Shown here: positions 25,525-35,389 of the stretch, one piece after another
Numbering within the stretch: position 1 is the stretch's first letter
Layout of the letters: each line of letters opens with the position of its first letter
Made by a program: the position numbers and the translations under genes
The notes under the pieces: generated by a model
Databases searched by the model: none
What the model was told of the DNA's origin: nothing
Seen by the model: only the letters and a program-made list of their open reading frames with translations
Origin: Lachnospiraceae bacterium C1.1
Lineage (GTDB): Bacteria; Bacillota; Clostridia; Lachnospirales; Lachnospiraceae
Assembly: GCA_030434875.1 (NCBI GenBank)
Contig: JAUISW010000001.1
Location: 3,610,001-3,674,000, forward strand
Length of the DNA stretch: 64,000 nucleotides
Direction of reading: 5' to 3'

Positions 25525-26403
25525 ATGAATCGCGTAATGGGTGATAAGAAGACAATAGCATTATTTGTTCTTCCGGCCTTTATAATATATGCAATATTCG
25601 CGTTATTCCCAATTGGCTATAATATATATCTTTCTCTATTTGATACTGACCTTATGTCAGGAAGTAAATTTGTCGGCTTAAAGAACTATATGGATCTGTT
25701 TAAGGATAAAACATTTCTGAATGCATTGAAAAATAATATCTTAATGGTCATCGGATCTTTGATCGCGCATCTTCCGCTTGCAATGTTCTTTGCAAATGCA
25801 ATTTATAAAAAAATAAAAGGTTCAGCTTTTTTCCAGACTGTTTTTTTCCTTCCAAGTGTATTGTGTGGTGTTGCGGTAGGTCTTACATGGACTTTTATTT
25901 ACAACGGCAATTATGGACTCTTAAATGCCTTTCTGAAGATCATAGGATTGGAAAGTCTTCAGAGAGTCTGGCTTTCGGATAAACATGCAGCTCTCATATG
26001 TATAATTATCGTAGTTATGTGGCAGTTTGTCGGTTATCATATGGTAATTCAGCTTGCGGCTATGAGAAATATTGATGAGTCTTATTTTGAAGCTGCTGAA
26101 ATAGATGGAGCAACAGGCTGGCAGCAGTTTAAATATATAACGTTTCCGATGATAAAACCTATTTTGAAAATAGATACGGTTTTGATAATTACCGGATCGC
26201 TTAAATATTATGATCTGATAGCAGTAATGACATCAGGAGGACCTAACCATGCAACTGAGGTTATGTCAACCTATATGTATTATCAGTCATTTAATATTAT
26301 GAGATATGGATATGCATGTGCGATAGGTGTAGTACTTATGCTTCTTTGCATATTGACGGTTAAGCTCTCGGATTTTGTATTCAGGACAGGAGACGCAAAA
26401 TGA
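25525..26403 (+). CDS. Sugar ABC transporter permease (MalF/UgpA type)
   Basis: 292 residues from ATG 25525, which has an AAGGAGG site (an in-frame ATG at 25507 overlaps that site). Six membrane segments. The cytoplasmic EAA loop reads YFEAAEIDGATGWQQFKYIT, which docks with the ATPase. It overlaps the next permease by four bases (ATGA). Together they form the membrane channel for the sugar captured by the lipoprotein at 24109. Confidence 0.93.
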   Translation: MNRVMGDKKTIALFVLPAFIIYAIFALFPIGYNIYLSLFDTDLMSGSKFVGLKNYMDLFKDKTFLNALKNNILMVIGSLIAHLPLAMFFANAIYKKIKGSAFFQTVFFLPSVLCGVAVGLTWTFIYNGNYGLLNAFLKIIGLESLQRVWLSDKHAALICIIIVVMWQFVGYHMVIQLAAMRNIDESYFEAAEIDGATGWQQFKYITFPMIKPILKIDTVLIITGSLKYYDLIAVMTSGGPNHATEVMSTYMYYQSFNIMRYGYACAIGVVLMLLCILTVKLSDFVFRTGDAK

Positions 26404-27236
26404 ATAAAAGTTTATCGGAAAAAATAATCTTAGGAATTAAATATATATCGCTTACGGCATTTACAATACTTTGCCTTTATCCGATTTACTGGCTGCTTTT
26501 ATCCTCATTTAAGACAAATCAGGAACTTTATACAAATACATGGGGATTGCCTGAGAACTGGAGCCCTGTAAATTATATCAATGCTATAACCAAAGGCGGT
26601 ATATTAAAATATTTTGGTAATTCAATGATAGTTTCTGTGAGTGCAGTTATTATAACGGTCATATTTGCAACGATGGCATCGTATGCAATAAGCCGCATGA
26701 ACTGGAAGCTATCTAAGGCAGTATACGGAATCTTTCTTCTTGGAATGATGATCCCTATTTATGCGTTGATAATTCCGATGTTTTCAATATTTAAGAGCAT
26801 GGGATTATTAAATACCTATCTTGCTGTAATTTTACCGCAGATAGCTGTCGGACTTCCAATGTCTATATTTATCATTACCGGATTTATGGGAGGACTGCCA
26901 AGGGAGCTGGAAGAAGCTGCAGTTATTGATGGCTGCACAGTATTTCAGGTTTTCAGGATAATAATAATGCCGATAGCTAAATCTTCGGTTGTAACGGTTG
27001 CAGTTATTCAGTTTATTAATGTGTGGAATGACCTTTTACTTCCGAGAATCTTCCTTACAGACAGTTCAATGATGACACTGCCGGTAGGACTTACAAATTT
27101 TCAGGCACAATATTCAACGGATTATGTAGGTATGATAGCAGCGGTAATTATAACGGTCATTCCAAGTATAATACTTTATATTCTTTTGCATAAACAGATC
27201 ATGGAGGGCATGGTGGCCGGAGCTGTTAAAGGCTGA
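26400..27236 (+). CDS. Sugar ABC transporter permease (MalG/UgpE type)
   Basis: 278 residues with six membrane segments. The EAA motif is LEEAAVIDGCTVFQVFRIII and the family block YAISRMNWK precedes it. The start overlaps the upstream permease stop, indicating coupled translation. It ends GMVAGAVKG, the standard C-terminus of this subunit. Confidence 0.93.
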   Translation: MNKSLSEKIILGIKYISLTAFTILCLYPIYWLLLSSFKTNQELYTNTWGLPENWSPVNYINAITKGGILKYFGNSMIVSVSAVIITVIFATMASYAISRMNWKLSKAVYGIFLLGMMIPIYALIIPMFSIFKSMGLLNTYLAVILPQIAVGLPMSIFIITGFMGGLPRELEEAAVIDGCTVFQVFRIIIMPIAKSSVVTVAVIQFINVWNDLLLPRIFLTDSSMMTLPVGLTNFQAQYSTDYVGMIAAVIITVIPSIILYILLHKQIMEGMVAGAVKG

Positions 27237-27344
27237 TCATTTTTAATGATCGCAAGTGGTTTTTTTCAGAGCCTTATTATAGAATAAATATATCTTTATT
27301 AATAGCAGGCGCTTGTTTTCTGCAATATTTAGAAAGGATCTTTT

Positions 27345-28196
27345 ATGAGACTGCTTATAGCGGATGATGAGGAAATGATACGATCCGGGCTATTAAGCCT
27401 GGACTGGAAATCTATAGGAATTGATGAGGTTTATTCTGCTTCTAACGGCCTTGAGGCTGCAGATCTTATAGGCTCTGAAAAAATCGATATAGTTATTTTT
27501 GATATTCGAATGCCGGGAATGACAGGAATAGAACTGGCAAAATATGTAAAGGAAAAATCCCTGGATACAGCGGTGATCTTATTGACGGGCTTTTCAGAAT
27601 TTGAATATGCAAGGGAAGCGCTTCGTCTGGGTGTCTATGAATATCTGCTTAAACCGCTAAGACCCAAAGAAATACTCGAAGCTGTGCAGAAGGTTAAGCT
27701 TTCGTTAGAACAGGAAAGATACAAGATAGATCTTGTAAGAAAATATGAAGATACCCCGGGAATTTATGATATTAATTCCCAGCTCTTAAATTATTTTTCA
27801 GACCTTTCGGCGCTCACGAGTGAGATAATGAATGAAATAGCACTGAATTTTCACGAAGCAATAAGTCTTGGACAGCTTGCGGAGGAATATCATTTTTCTG
27901 AGAATTATCTCTCTAAAAAAATAAAAAAAGATGCCGGGGTATCTTTTGCAAATATCCTGATGGCTGTAAGGCTTACAGAGGCGGTAAATCTTTTGCTGAA
28001 AGGTGAAAAAATACAAAAGGTATGTGAAAATACAGGATTTACAGACAGCAAATATTTTTCTCAGGTATTCAGAAAGTACATTAATGAAAGTCCTTCTGAA
28101 TTCAAGAAATCACATGAAGAATTAAACTATGGAGATATAGGTTTTGAAACAGTTCTTAAAAAGATTATCGGAGATGAGGAAAAAACTAATATCTAA
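27345..28196 (+). CDS. YesN-type response regulator with AraC DNA-binding domain
   Basis: 283 residues. The receiver domain is at 1-120: LLIADDEEMIRSGLLSLDW, the phospho-Asp in VIFDIRMPGMTGIEL (Asp54 region), and the Lys in EYLLKPLRPKE. The C-terminal 100 residues are an AraC/XylS helix-turn-helix pair (FHEAISLGQLAEEYHFSENY, then IQKVCENTGFTDSKYFSQVF). The linker is short; usual YesN proteins have 400-540 residues. A ribosome site AAAGGATC precedes the ATG. It overlaps the sensor kinase gene and very likely activates the transporter and GH42 genes. Confidence 0.92.
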   Translation: MRLLIADDEEMIRSGLLSLDWKSIGIDEVYSASNGLEAADLIGSEKIDIVIFDIRMPGMTGIELAKYVKEKSLDTAVILLTGFSEFEYAREALRLGVYEYLLKPLRPKEILEAVQKVKLSLEQERYKIDLVRKYEDTPGIYDINSQLLNYFSDLSALTSEIMNEIALNFHEAISLGQLAEEYHFSENYLSKKIKKDAGVSFANILMAVRLTEAVNLLLKGEKIQKVCENTGFTDSKYFSQVFRKYINESPSEFKKSHEELNYGDIGFETVLKKIIGDEEKTNI

Positions 28197-29925
28197 AAAA
28201 AGCAGTATTCGATACAGATTTCAAAAAACAGCACTGACCATCACTTTCTTTTCGGGAATGGTTATATTTTTGCTGTCTGCATATGGGCTCAGCCGGATAA
28301 ATATGAAGGCTGCCGAGGCCTATCTTGAAGACAATTCAGCTGTGGCTTATGCCAATATAGAGAATCATTCGGATACCATAACGCAGCTGTCGGTAGGGAT
28401 CATTGCAAATCCGGTCATAAAAAACAGTCTTACAAAAATTAATAAAAATAATACTAAAAATGAATATAGGCGCAGATCAGAGATCCAGTCGCTGAAAAAT
28501 ACGATTTCCAAACAGGTTCAGGGTTCTGTATTTAATATCGATGGGATAGTTTCATTAAGGATATATTCACTTAAGGATGATGAGATTTTTGTTGGCACAA
28601 CAAATAATGAATATCTTGAGTATTCAGCCGGAAAAGGGGAGATAATTGCTGCAAACGGGGCTGCATTATGGGGAACCGCAGGAGAAAAAAAATATTTGTG
28701 GATGGCAAGGGCAATATTAAGTACTGACACAATACAACCCATAGGATATATGGTGATAATCTGTGATCCTTCATTTATGGGAGAGGCGCTTCCCGGGAAA
28801 GTAGGGTCGTTTGATACAAGTTCTTATCTGATATCTAAAACAGGGATGATAATTGCAAGTTCTGAAGATAGTCTGATAGGAAAAAAGGCAGATCTTGATA
28901 TTTACAGAGGCGGTAAAAAAACAGCGCGGGATCTCTATAGCGGTCGTAAGGCTTACTATTCAATGAAAACCGGCTCGGATGAAGGATGGATTTTATTAAC
29001 TACGGTTGAGCAGAGTCTGCTTTTTTATGAAATCTTAAAATTGATATTAGGTTTTGCAGTAATATTTTCACTTATAATCATTATTTCAAATATTGTGACA
29101 AAATCTGCAGTCCAGAGACTCGTCAGGCCTACTGAGAGACTTCTCGACGGCATGAAGAAATTTGGAGAAGGAAATTTATCAGCCAGAGTAGAGGTAAGTG
29201 GAAATGATGAGATAACTGAACTTACGGAAGCGTATAATTCCATGGCGGATCAGGTTCAAAACCTTATGGAAAAGGTATATGAATTGGAATTGTCCAATAA
29301 ACAGGCAGAGATTGAGTTTCTGAAAATGCAGATCAACCCGCATTTCCTTTACAATACATTGGATACTATGAGTTGGATGGGGTTTTCGTGCGGAAGCGAA
29401 GAAATAACGGATATGGCAGTATCTCTTGCAGAAATCCTGCGGGCAAGTATAAAGCAGGATATCATAATTAAAATTTCGGATGAGATAAGGATTGTTGAGG
29501 ATTATCTGAGAATACAGCATTACAGGTTTAGAGACAGAATAAATGCTGAGGTTAGTGTAGATGAGGATATTCGTGATTGCTATATGCCGGGATTTTTGCT
29601 CCAGCCTCTTATAGAGAATTCTATTACTCATGGATTGGAGGGCGAAATAGGAAGAAAAGGTATCATAGTAGTTGAGGGTTACAGAGAAGACGATAAGATT
29701 TTATTTTCGGTAACAGATAATGGAAAAGGAATGACGGAAGAAGAGCTTAAAAAGCTTATAGAGAATTGCAAGGATACTCATGCAAGGGATTCTATAGGCA
29801 TAAAGAATGTTTATAGAAGGTTATATATGATCTTTGGAGAGGAGTGCTCTTTTAATATAGAGAGCAGTCCCGATCATGGAACACGGGTTAGTTTTAAGAT
29901 ATCAGCAGATATGAAGCTGAATTAA
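28174..29925 (+). CDS. YesM-type sensor histidine kinase
   Basis: 583 residues from ATG 28174 (an in-frame TTG at 28144 is an alternative; the gene overlaps the response regulator by 23 bases). Transmembrane segments near residues 20 and 300 enclose an extracellular Cache-like sensor domain. A HAMP domain follows (VRPTERLLDGMKKFGEGNLS), then the His_kinase box QINPHFLYNTLDTMSW and the ATPase domain with LLQPLIENSITHGLE and DNGKGMTEEEL. It would sense the extracellular sugar, directly or through the binding lipoprotein, and phosphorylate the regulator at 27345. Confidence 0.92.
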   Translation: MRKKLISKKSSIRYRFQKTALTITFFSGMVIFLLSAYGLSRINMKAAEAYLEDNSAVAYANIENHSDTITQLSVGIIANPVIKNSLTKINKNNTKNEYRRRSEIQSLKNTISKQVQGSVFNIDGIVSLRIYSLKDDEIFVGTTNNEYLEYSAGKGEIIAANGAALWGTAGEKKYLWMARAILSTDTIQPIGYMVIICDPSFMGEALPGKVGSFDTSSYLISKTGMIIASSEDSLIGKKADLDIYRGGKKTARDLYSGRKAYYSMKTGSDEGWILLTTVEQSLLFYEILKLILGFAVIFSLIIIISNIVTKSAVQRLVRPTERLLDGMKKFGEGNLSARVEVSGNDEITELTEAYNSMADQVQNLMEKVYELELSNKQAEIEFLKMQINPHFLYNTLDTMSWMGFSCGSEEITDMAVSLAEILRASIKQDIIIKISDEIRIVEDYLRIQHYRFRDRINAEVSVDEDIRDCYMPGFLLQPLIENSITHGLEGEIGRKGIIVVEGYREDDKILFSVTDNGKGMTEEELKKLIENCKDTHARDSIGIKNVYRRLYMIFGEECSFNIESSPDHGTRVSFKISADMKLN

Positions 29926-29937
29926 AAGAGGTATAGA

Positions 29938-31962
29938 ATGAACGGATTAATTTTTGGAGCAGCATATTATCCTGAATATGAAATAGAAAAAAGAACTGAA
30001 AAAGATTTTGAAATGATGAAGGCAGCGGGTATGAATACCATACGTATTGCCGAATCGACATGGAGTACATGGGAGAAAAATGAAGGGGAATACGATTTTT
30101 CAATCCTTACGGATACGCTTGACAGTGCGGAGAAATATGATATGCAGGTAATCATAGGAACTCCAACCTATGCGGTGCCTTCATGGCTTGTAAAAAAAGA
30201 TCCGGATGTGCTTGCGACAACTAAACAGGGACGCGGAATATATGGTGCCAGACAAATAATGGATATTATGAATCCAACTTACAGGGACGCCGCTGAGAAG
30301 ATCATACGCAGAATGATGGAAGTTGTTAAGGATCGGAAATGTGTAATCGGATATCAGATTGATAATGAGACTAAACATTATGGTACCTCAGGGGCTAATA
30401 TCCAGAAATTGTTTAAGAAATACCTGATAGAAAAATTCGGAACTGTTGAGGAGCTTAATAAAAGATTTGGTTTTGCATATTGGAGTAATTCTATAGGAAA
30501 ATGGGACGATCTTCCGGATGTGAGAGGAACAATAAACGGGTCATATGCAGCAGAATTTGAAAGGTTTCAGAGACATCTTGCAGCCGAATTTTTAATCTGG
30601 CAGAGAAAAATTATTGATGAATACAGGAGAGATGATCAGTTTGTAACTCATAATTTTGACTTTGAATGGAGAAAGGATGAACTTGCTCCATTTGGACATT
30701 CATATGGTGTACAGCCGGGGATCAACCATTATGAAGCTTCAGATGCAGTAACGATCGCAGGATGTGATATTTATCATCCGACACAGGATGATTTAACAGG
30801 GGTTGAAATTGCCTATGGCGGAGACAGCATACGTACGCTTAAGAATTCCCCGTATATAGTCCTGGAGACAGAGGCGCAGGCATTCAGGTATTGGACACCT
30901 TATCCGGGGCAGCTTTACCAACAGGCTTTTTCGCATATAGCCAGCGGAGCTATGGGAGTTGAATATTGGCACTGGCATAGTATACATAATAGCTATGAGA
31001 CCTACTGGAAGGGTGTTCTCAGTCATGATATGGAAGAAAATGAGGTCTATAAAGAAGCAAAGGCTATTGGAGAGGATTTCAAAAAAATTTATCCATATAT
31101 CAAAAAGAGCAGTAAAAGAAACAGGATCGCATTGATCACGGATAATCACAGTCAGACTGCGTTAGAATTATTCCCTATCGGAGATGCTAAGGACGAACCG
31201 GGTGATGAATATATTTCTTATAACGATGTTGTAAGAATATATTATGATGCTTTATATATGCAAAATTTAGAATGTGACATAATTGATGTTCGATCACTTG
31301 AAAAAAATAGCAGGGATTATGACATGATAATAACACCTGCCCTTTATTCTGCAACTGATGAGACTATCAGCTATCTTCGAACTTTTGTGGAAAATGGAGG
31401 CGTACTCGTTTCTTCATTTAAGTCATTTTTTACCGATGAAAATCTGCAGGTAAGACATGAAAAGCAGCCGTATAGAATGACGGATGTTTTTGGCGCTTAC
31501 TATCAGGAATTTACGAGACCGGGTAAAACAAAGCTCCGTGGAAAAGATATAACGGTATGGCAGGAACTTTTATTTGCAGATCCGTCGACTGAAGCTGAAA
31601 GATATGAACACAAATACTGGGGAAAATATGCCGCAATAACTCATAACAAATACAAAAAAGGTCATGCAATATATATTGGCTGTAATTGTGATGCGGAAAT
31701 TGTAAAGGATGAGCTTGGAAAAGCAGCTTCTTTAGCCGGAGTGAAGAGTCCGGATGAAAAATTCCCTATTATAATCAGGAGTTTAGCAACTGATGATGGT
31801 AAAGAAATAAGGTTCATATTTAATTATAGCGACGGTGAAAAAAAGATAAGTTGTAATTTTGATAATGCTGTAGATATTCTGACTAATAAAGAGTATAAAC
31901 GCAATGATGAAATTTGTATCAAAGACTGGGGATTAAAAATTCTTTATATTGGCAAGCACTAA
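29938..31962 (+). CDS. Beta-galactosidase, glycoside hydrolase family 42
   Basis: 674 residues. The (beta/alpha)8 domain opens GAAYYPEYEIEKRTEKDFEM and has GYQIDNETKHYG near residue 140, where the Glu is the acid/base, and SPYIVLETEAQAF near 305, where the first Glu is the likely nucleophile. A trimerisation/glutamine-amidotransferase-like domain follows (MIITPALYSATDETISYLRT), then a small beta domain. No signal peptide, so it acts on imported galactosides in the cytoplasm. It begins 12 bases after the kinase gene with an AAAGAGG site. This completes the uptake-and-cleavage block. Confidence 0.92.
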   Translation: MNGLIFGAAYYPEYEIEKRTEKDFEMMKAAGMNTIRIAESTWSTWEKNEGEYDFSILTDTLDSAEKYDMQVIIGTPTYAVPSWLVKKDPDVLATTKQGRGIYGARQIMDIMNPTYRDAAEKIIRRMMEVVKDRKCVIGYQIDNETKHYGTSGANIQKLFKKYLIEKFGTVEELNKRFGFAYWSNSIGKWDDLPDVRGTINGSYAAEFERFQRHLAAEFLIWQRKIIDEYRRDDQFVTHNFDFEWRKDELAPFGHSYGVQPGINHYEASDAVTIAGCDIYHPTQDDLTGVEIAYGGDSIRTLKNSPYIVLETEAQAFRYWTPYPGQLYQQAFSHIASGAMGVEYWHWHSIHNSYETYWKGVLSHDMEENEVYKEAKAIGEDFKKIYPYIKKSSKRNRIALITDNHSQTALELFPIGDAKDEPGDEYISYNDVVRIYYDALYMQNLECDIIDVRSLEKNSRDYDMIITPALYSATDETISYLRTFVENGGVLVSSFKSFFTDENLQVRHEKQPYRMTDVFGAYYQEFTRPGKTKLRGKDITVWQELLFADPSTEAERYEHKYWGKYAAITHNKYKKGHAIYIGCNCDAEIVKDELGKAASLAGVKSPDEKFPIIIRSLATDDGKEIRFIFNYSDGEKKISCNFDNAVDILTNKEYKRNDEICIKDWGLKILYIGKH

Positions 31963-31971
31963 GACGGGTGT

Positions 31972-32038
31972 GGAATGGGAGTATGCTCCCATGATTTTAG
32001 TAACCGGGAAGAAGAGATAGAAGGGGATCAGATGCCAT
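31972..32038 (+). repeat. Leader repeat shared by two macro-domain remnants, copy A
   Basis: About 67 bases, including GTATGCTCCCATGATTTTA and GGGAAGAAGAGATAGAA, that match 35727-35795 with around nine differences. In each place a piece of a macro-domain gene follows. Confidence 0.7.
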
Positions 32039-32231
32039 TTATAAGGCGGCGGGTAAGGAGAGGCTCCTTGCTGAGCGGCAGAAGATAGGACATATTAAAC
32101 CGGGTGATGTGGCTATTACTCCTGCATTTAAGCTTGATGCCAAATACATCATTCATGCCAGCGGGCCGTGGTGGGAAGGCGGAAGCAAGGGCGAGGTCAA
32201 CTTTCGGTTGACCTTTCTTCTTTTTGGATAA
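32031..32231 (+). pseudogene. Macro-domain (ADP-ribose binding) protein fragment A
   Basis: The frame reads DAIYKAAGKERLLAERQKIG then HIKPGDVAITPAFKLDAKYI and IHASGPWWEGGSKGEV, which is the middle of an O-acetyl-ADP-ribose deacetylase-type macro domain. The N-terminal motif (VDAIVNAAN) is missing and the C-terminal half is replaced by a terminator hairpin. The missing upstream piece is present at 35782. The two parts are joined to the same leader, consistent with a deletion between short GCCATT repeats inside the gene. Confidence 0.7.
32194..32230 (+). terminator. Rho-independent terminator
   Basis: Stem AGGTCAAC (32194-32201) with GTTGACCT (32207-32214), loop TTTCG, followed by a T-rich run to 32225. 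It probably ends transcripts from the GH42 block. Confidence 0.75.
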
Positions 32232-32298
32232 TCTATTATTAGATTGCAAAGAAGAATAGTCACTGATAATGACTGAAGTGGAAGGATATTGAAGCAGT

Positions 32299-32331
32299 AA
32301 TGGGTGTTTGGGGGAAATGAGCTCCAAACAC
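32299..32331. repeat. Inverted repeat before the S41 gene 3' end
   Basis: GGGTGTTTGG and CCAAACACCC form a perfect 10-base stem enclosing GGGAAATGAGCT. The AATGAGCTC piece recurs near 43470, 43604 and 45955, always in intergenic DNA. It may terminate the S41 gene, which reads leftward. Confidence 0.5.
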
Positions 32332-32348
32332 CCCTGCTACATAGCTCA

Positions 32349-34124
32349 TCAAAACAGATTGTCTATATATTCCGTAAGTGCTTTTCTATCATAAAAATTC
32401 TTCATCTTGGCAATCCCAAAGTCGGGCGTGGCACCTCGGTCGATATCATAGAAAGAGCCGTTCTTAAAGAGGCTGATACGTTTGTATCCGGATATCTGTA
32501 TCATGCTTCCGCCTGCAGTTGACATAAGATGAACATCACAGGATCCGCCTCCTGAAGTCATTCCGAGCAAAGTTACTCTGGGAGACATCATGTAGGCATT
32601 GGGCACAAGATTTCCGCTGGAAAAACTGACTGGAGAGATCAGGCAATAAAGATTGAGTCCCTTTAATGAAAGATGATCATCTGCAGTAAATTTTCCATCT
32701 CTGTTCGTGTCGATCATATATGCTGCAGAACCTGACGCTCCGGTCATGGTGTTTACAATACTAAGGTCACCAAGCCCGAGATAAAATGCTATAACATAAG
32801 CCGCCGATATGGCATCCCCACCTGTATTAAAGGACAGATCCATTACCACATTTTTTATCGGGCTGTCAGGACGAAGTATCTGATTCCTTGAATACTGCAC
32901 CAATCGTATCGTATCATACAGTTCGTCCTCAGTCGGTTCAGACTTGTAATCAATATCTTCTGATGGATGTGTGAATTTATCAAATGAAATATATGCAGTA
33001 TCTCCGATTTCTTCATAGGGAGGAACGCCATCCGGGAAAAATTCAGCCCTTGTATCATAAAATTCGTCTGCAATCCGGGTGTATCTTGCGTGCCATGGAC
33101 CATATATCTCAGCTGCCGCTGTTTCAAAAGACTCTTCGTCGCTCATATATGATCTTTTATTAAAGCTTGAATGAATATCATCGAGATGATATTCGATAAA
33201 ACTTTTTAGCGCGATATCTGCTTTTGTCTGGTCTGTTCCCCTAAGCTTATTACGGATTCCGCACTCAAAAAAGAAAGTATCGAAATCAGATATATTATGT
33301 GTTTCTTTAAGTCCGTAGATATTATCAAGGGCAAAGCAGAGTTCATTGTAATCAAATTTTGCAAATTCCTCTGTACGATTCCCGGATACTGAATAATATA
33401 TTTCGGCAAGTTCGTCATCAAGTTTACCGGGAAGATAAAACACCGCCTCTCCGTTGCAAAGTGTAAAAGTGGCATTATATGTCAGTATGAGATCACTTAT
33501 AGTCTGAAGAGGAAGATAGTATCCGTCTCCTTCATGAACTAATGAAATTTCATACGGTTTTAAATCGAAGGTCATGACTTTACCATATCTGTCATTTGAA
33601 TAAAGATCGACCTCATCAAATAAAGCGGCTTCAGCACCGTCATCCGGGATTACCACATTAACGACAGGACCGGCATTTCCTTTAAGGAATGCATCAAAAT
33701 CAAAAAATGTTATGCTATCATTTTCGAAATCAAAATCACAGGTAAATTTTGACCCTTTTCTGGTAAATATCGCATGTTCTCCGTCGTACTCCAATTCATA
33801 ACTTACGGTATCCTGCATACTTTGCAGAAAATACAAAACTGTATCTGCGGAGATATAGGGAACCGTGCTTCCATCAATATAGTAAAGATCAATATCTTCT
33901 TTATGTTCTGCATCTTCCATATATAAGGGAATATTTTTTGATTTAATGCTATGCTGACCGGAAGCATTTTTTGAGACTGATGAAAGAGCTGCTGCTTCCT
34001 GAGTATTATTTCCGGACAAAGTTTTAGGATCTGCTTTTCCGGTCTTGTCCGGAAGTTCTGAACACCCGGTCAAAAGAGCTAAAGAGAGAATAAATGATAT
34101 TGCAGTTCTGCATTTTTTCCTCAT
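32349..34124 (-). CDS. S41-family peptidase-like lipoprotein
   Basis: 591 residues with a lipoprotein signal (SFILSLALLTGC, Cys21). The C-terminal 250 residues carry the S41/tail-specific protease fold: GDTAYISFDKFTH, NVVMDLSFNTGGDAISAAYV, and SPVSFSSGNLVPNAYMMSPR where the Ser following SF is the candidate nucleophile, then LLGMTSGGGSCDVH. There is no obvious PDZ domain. The N-terminal 280 residues are unrecognised; they include VSYELEYDGEHAIFTRKG, which resembles copper-amine-oxidase-N-like beta sheets. It would act on proteins or peptides at the outer face of the membrane. The gene is divergent from the MerR regulator at 34254, which may control it. Confidence 0.8.
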   Translation of the reverse strand: MRKKCRTAISFILSLALLTGCSELPDKTGKADPKTLSGNNTQEAAALSSVSKNASGQHSIKSKNIPLYMEDAEHKEDIDLYYIDGSTVPYISADTVLYFLQSMQDTVSYELEYDGEHAIFTRKGSKFTCDFDFENDSITFFDFDAFLKGNAGPVVNVVIPDDGAEAALFDEVDLYSNDRYGKVMTFDLKPYEISLVHEGDGYYLPLQTISDLILTYNATFTLCNGEAVFYLPGKLDDELAEIYYSVSGNRTEEFAKFDYNELCFALDNIYGLKETHNISDFDTFFFECGIRNKLRGTDQTKADIALKSFIEYHLDDIHSSFNKRSYMSDEESFETAAAEIYGPWHARYTRIADEFYDTRAEFFPDGVPPYEEIGDTAYISFDKFTHPSEDIDYKSEPTEDELYDTIRLVQYSRNQILRPDSPIKNVVMDLSFNTGGDAISAAYVIAFYLGLGDLSIVNTMTGASGSAAYMIDTNRDGKFTADDHLSLKGLNLYCLISPVSFSSGNLVPNAYMMSPRVTLLGMTSGGGSCDVHLMSTAGGSMIQISGYKRISLFKNGSFYDIDRGATPDFGIAKMKNFYDRKALTEYIDNLF

Positions 34125-34253
34125 ATTATGCCTCCTTGTATAGTATCAAAAACTATTGATCATCCCTGTCAAAAGATTGATTTTTCTATAATACTCCATT
34201 ACAATTTAAACACTACCACCCATGGCAGAGTCAATAAAATGGAGGTGGATTTC

Positions 34254-35066
34254 GTGGCTTTTTTTGCAAACAAAAAACTATTTACAAGTTCGGAAGTATG
34301 CCATGCATGCGGGATCAGCAAAACATCTCTTTTTCGCCTTGAGGAATGCGGCTTTCTTAAGCCGTACTATGTTAATCCGGATACGGGATATCGTTATTAC
34401 AATCTGCAAAACATAACGGCTGTGGGTCAGTATCAAATGATGCAGGAAATCGGATTATCTAAGAAAGAGATCACGGATGTATTTCACAACCGGGTGGATG
34501 GCGCAGAGTTTTTAAGAACACAGAGACAGAGACTTGCCAGGATGCAGCGTTTTTTGGATGAGTATGAAAGCCGCATCGATCATAAGAAGAATAATTCGGG
34601 ATCATTTGTAACTCTGTCTGCCGTAACATGCTATTGTACAAGAGTTACTGCGCATTCTCTTAAGGAAGCTGCAAAGTTAGACTATCTTGCTCACGAAAAA
34701 TGTGTAGATATGGGTTATAAAATGCATGGCAGTGAACCTTTATTTGGTATCATCGAGGATCGCAGCGCTTTGTCAAATGCAGAGACTTTTGGGCTGAGTT
34801 ATACTTTTTGCATCCCGCTGGCTCCTGATACGGAGCTGTCATCCAATATACGCTATTTCCCGGAAACACCGGGATTCTCACTTCGTGGATTTGGTGATTT
34901 CTCTGTAATTTCGAAGCTTGAGGAATCGTTTTGGAATGAGGTTGACAAAAGGAATCTTTCGTCCTCTGAGCCGGCTCGCTTTATCATGCATATTGGAAGT
35001 TATGCGGGAGCACACTATAAACCCGATGATTATTGCTACGAATATGTTTTGCCAATAAAAGGATGA
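34254..35066 (+). CDS. MerR-family regulator with effector-binding domain
   Basis: About 270 residues from GTG 34254, which has GGAGG eight bases upstream; an in-frame ATG at 34239 is an alternative. The MerR HTH is at the start: LFTSSEVCHACGISKTSLFR then ECGFLKPYYVNPDTGYRYYN and a dimerisation helix with EIGLSKKEITDVF. The C-terminal 150 residues resemble the GyrI-like ligand-binding fold of BmrR-type activators (PARFIMHIGSYAG near the end). Such proteins sense small lipophilic molecules. It is divergent from the S41 gene with about 130 bases between. Confidence 0.85.
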   Translation: MAFFANKKLFTSSEVCHACGISKTSLFRLEECGFLKPYYVNPDTGYRYYNLQNITAVGQYQMMQEIGLSKKEITDVFHNRVDGAEFLRTQRQRLARMQRFLDEYESRIDHKKNNSGSFVTLSAVTCYCTRVTAHSLKEAAKLDYLAHEKCVDMGYKMHGSEPLFGIIEDRSALSNAETFGLSYTFCIPLAPDTELSSNIRYFPETPGFSLRGFGDFSVISKLEESFWNEVDKRNLSSSEPARFIMHIGSYAGAHYKPDDYCYEYVLPIKG

Positions 35067-35097
35067 GCTTTGGAGCTCATATATCGTAGGAGTCTAT

Positions 35098-35382
35098 ATG
35101 AATAAAGAACAATTTCTGAATCCGGATCCTAAAAACGCATTTTTACAGCTCGAGCCAACAAACATATGCAATCATAATTGTGTTTTCTGCGCAAATTCTA
35201 AAATCACGGCGCCAAGGCGTTTTATGGAAAAGGACCTGGCGATGCGTCTGATCAAAGAAGCATATGAAATGGGAGTACGAAGGGGGACTTTTTTGCTGTT
35301 TGGGGAACCGCTTCTTTGTCCGGATATATTTGATTACTACAGGACTGCGGCAGATATTGGATATAGGCAGTTGAGGATATGA
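35098..35382 (+). pseudogene. Radical SAM protein, N-terminal fragment
   Basis: 94 residues from ATG 35098 with a TAGGAG site. LQLEPTNICNHNCVFCANSK carries the CxxxCxxC cluster motif (Cys24, Cys28, Cys31) of radical SAM enzymes, and GTFLLFGEPLLCPD corresponds to the SAM-binding GGEP region. It stops at 35382, a quarter of the usual length. What follows in other frames looks like pieces of a different protein. Likely a dead remnant of a SPASM-type or Elp3-like enzyme. Confidence 0.7.
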
Positions 35383-35389
35383 TAATTAC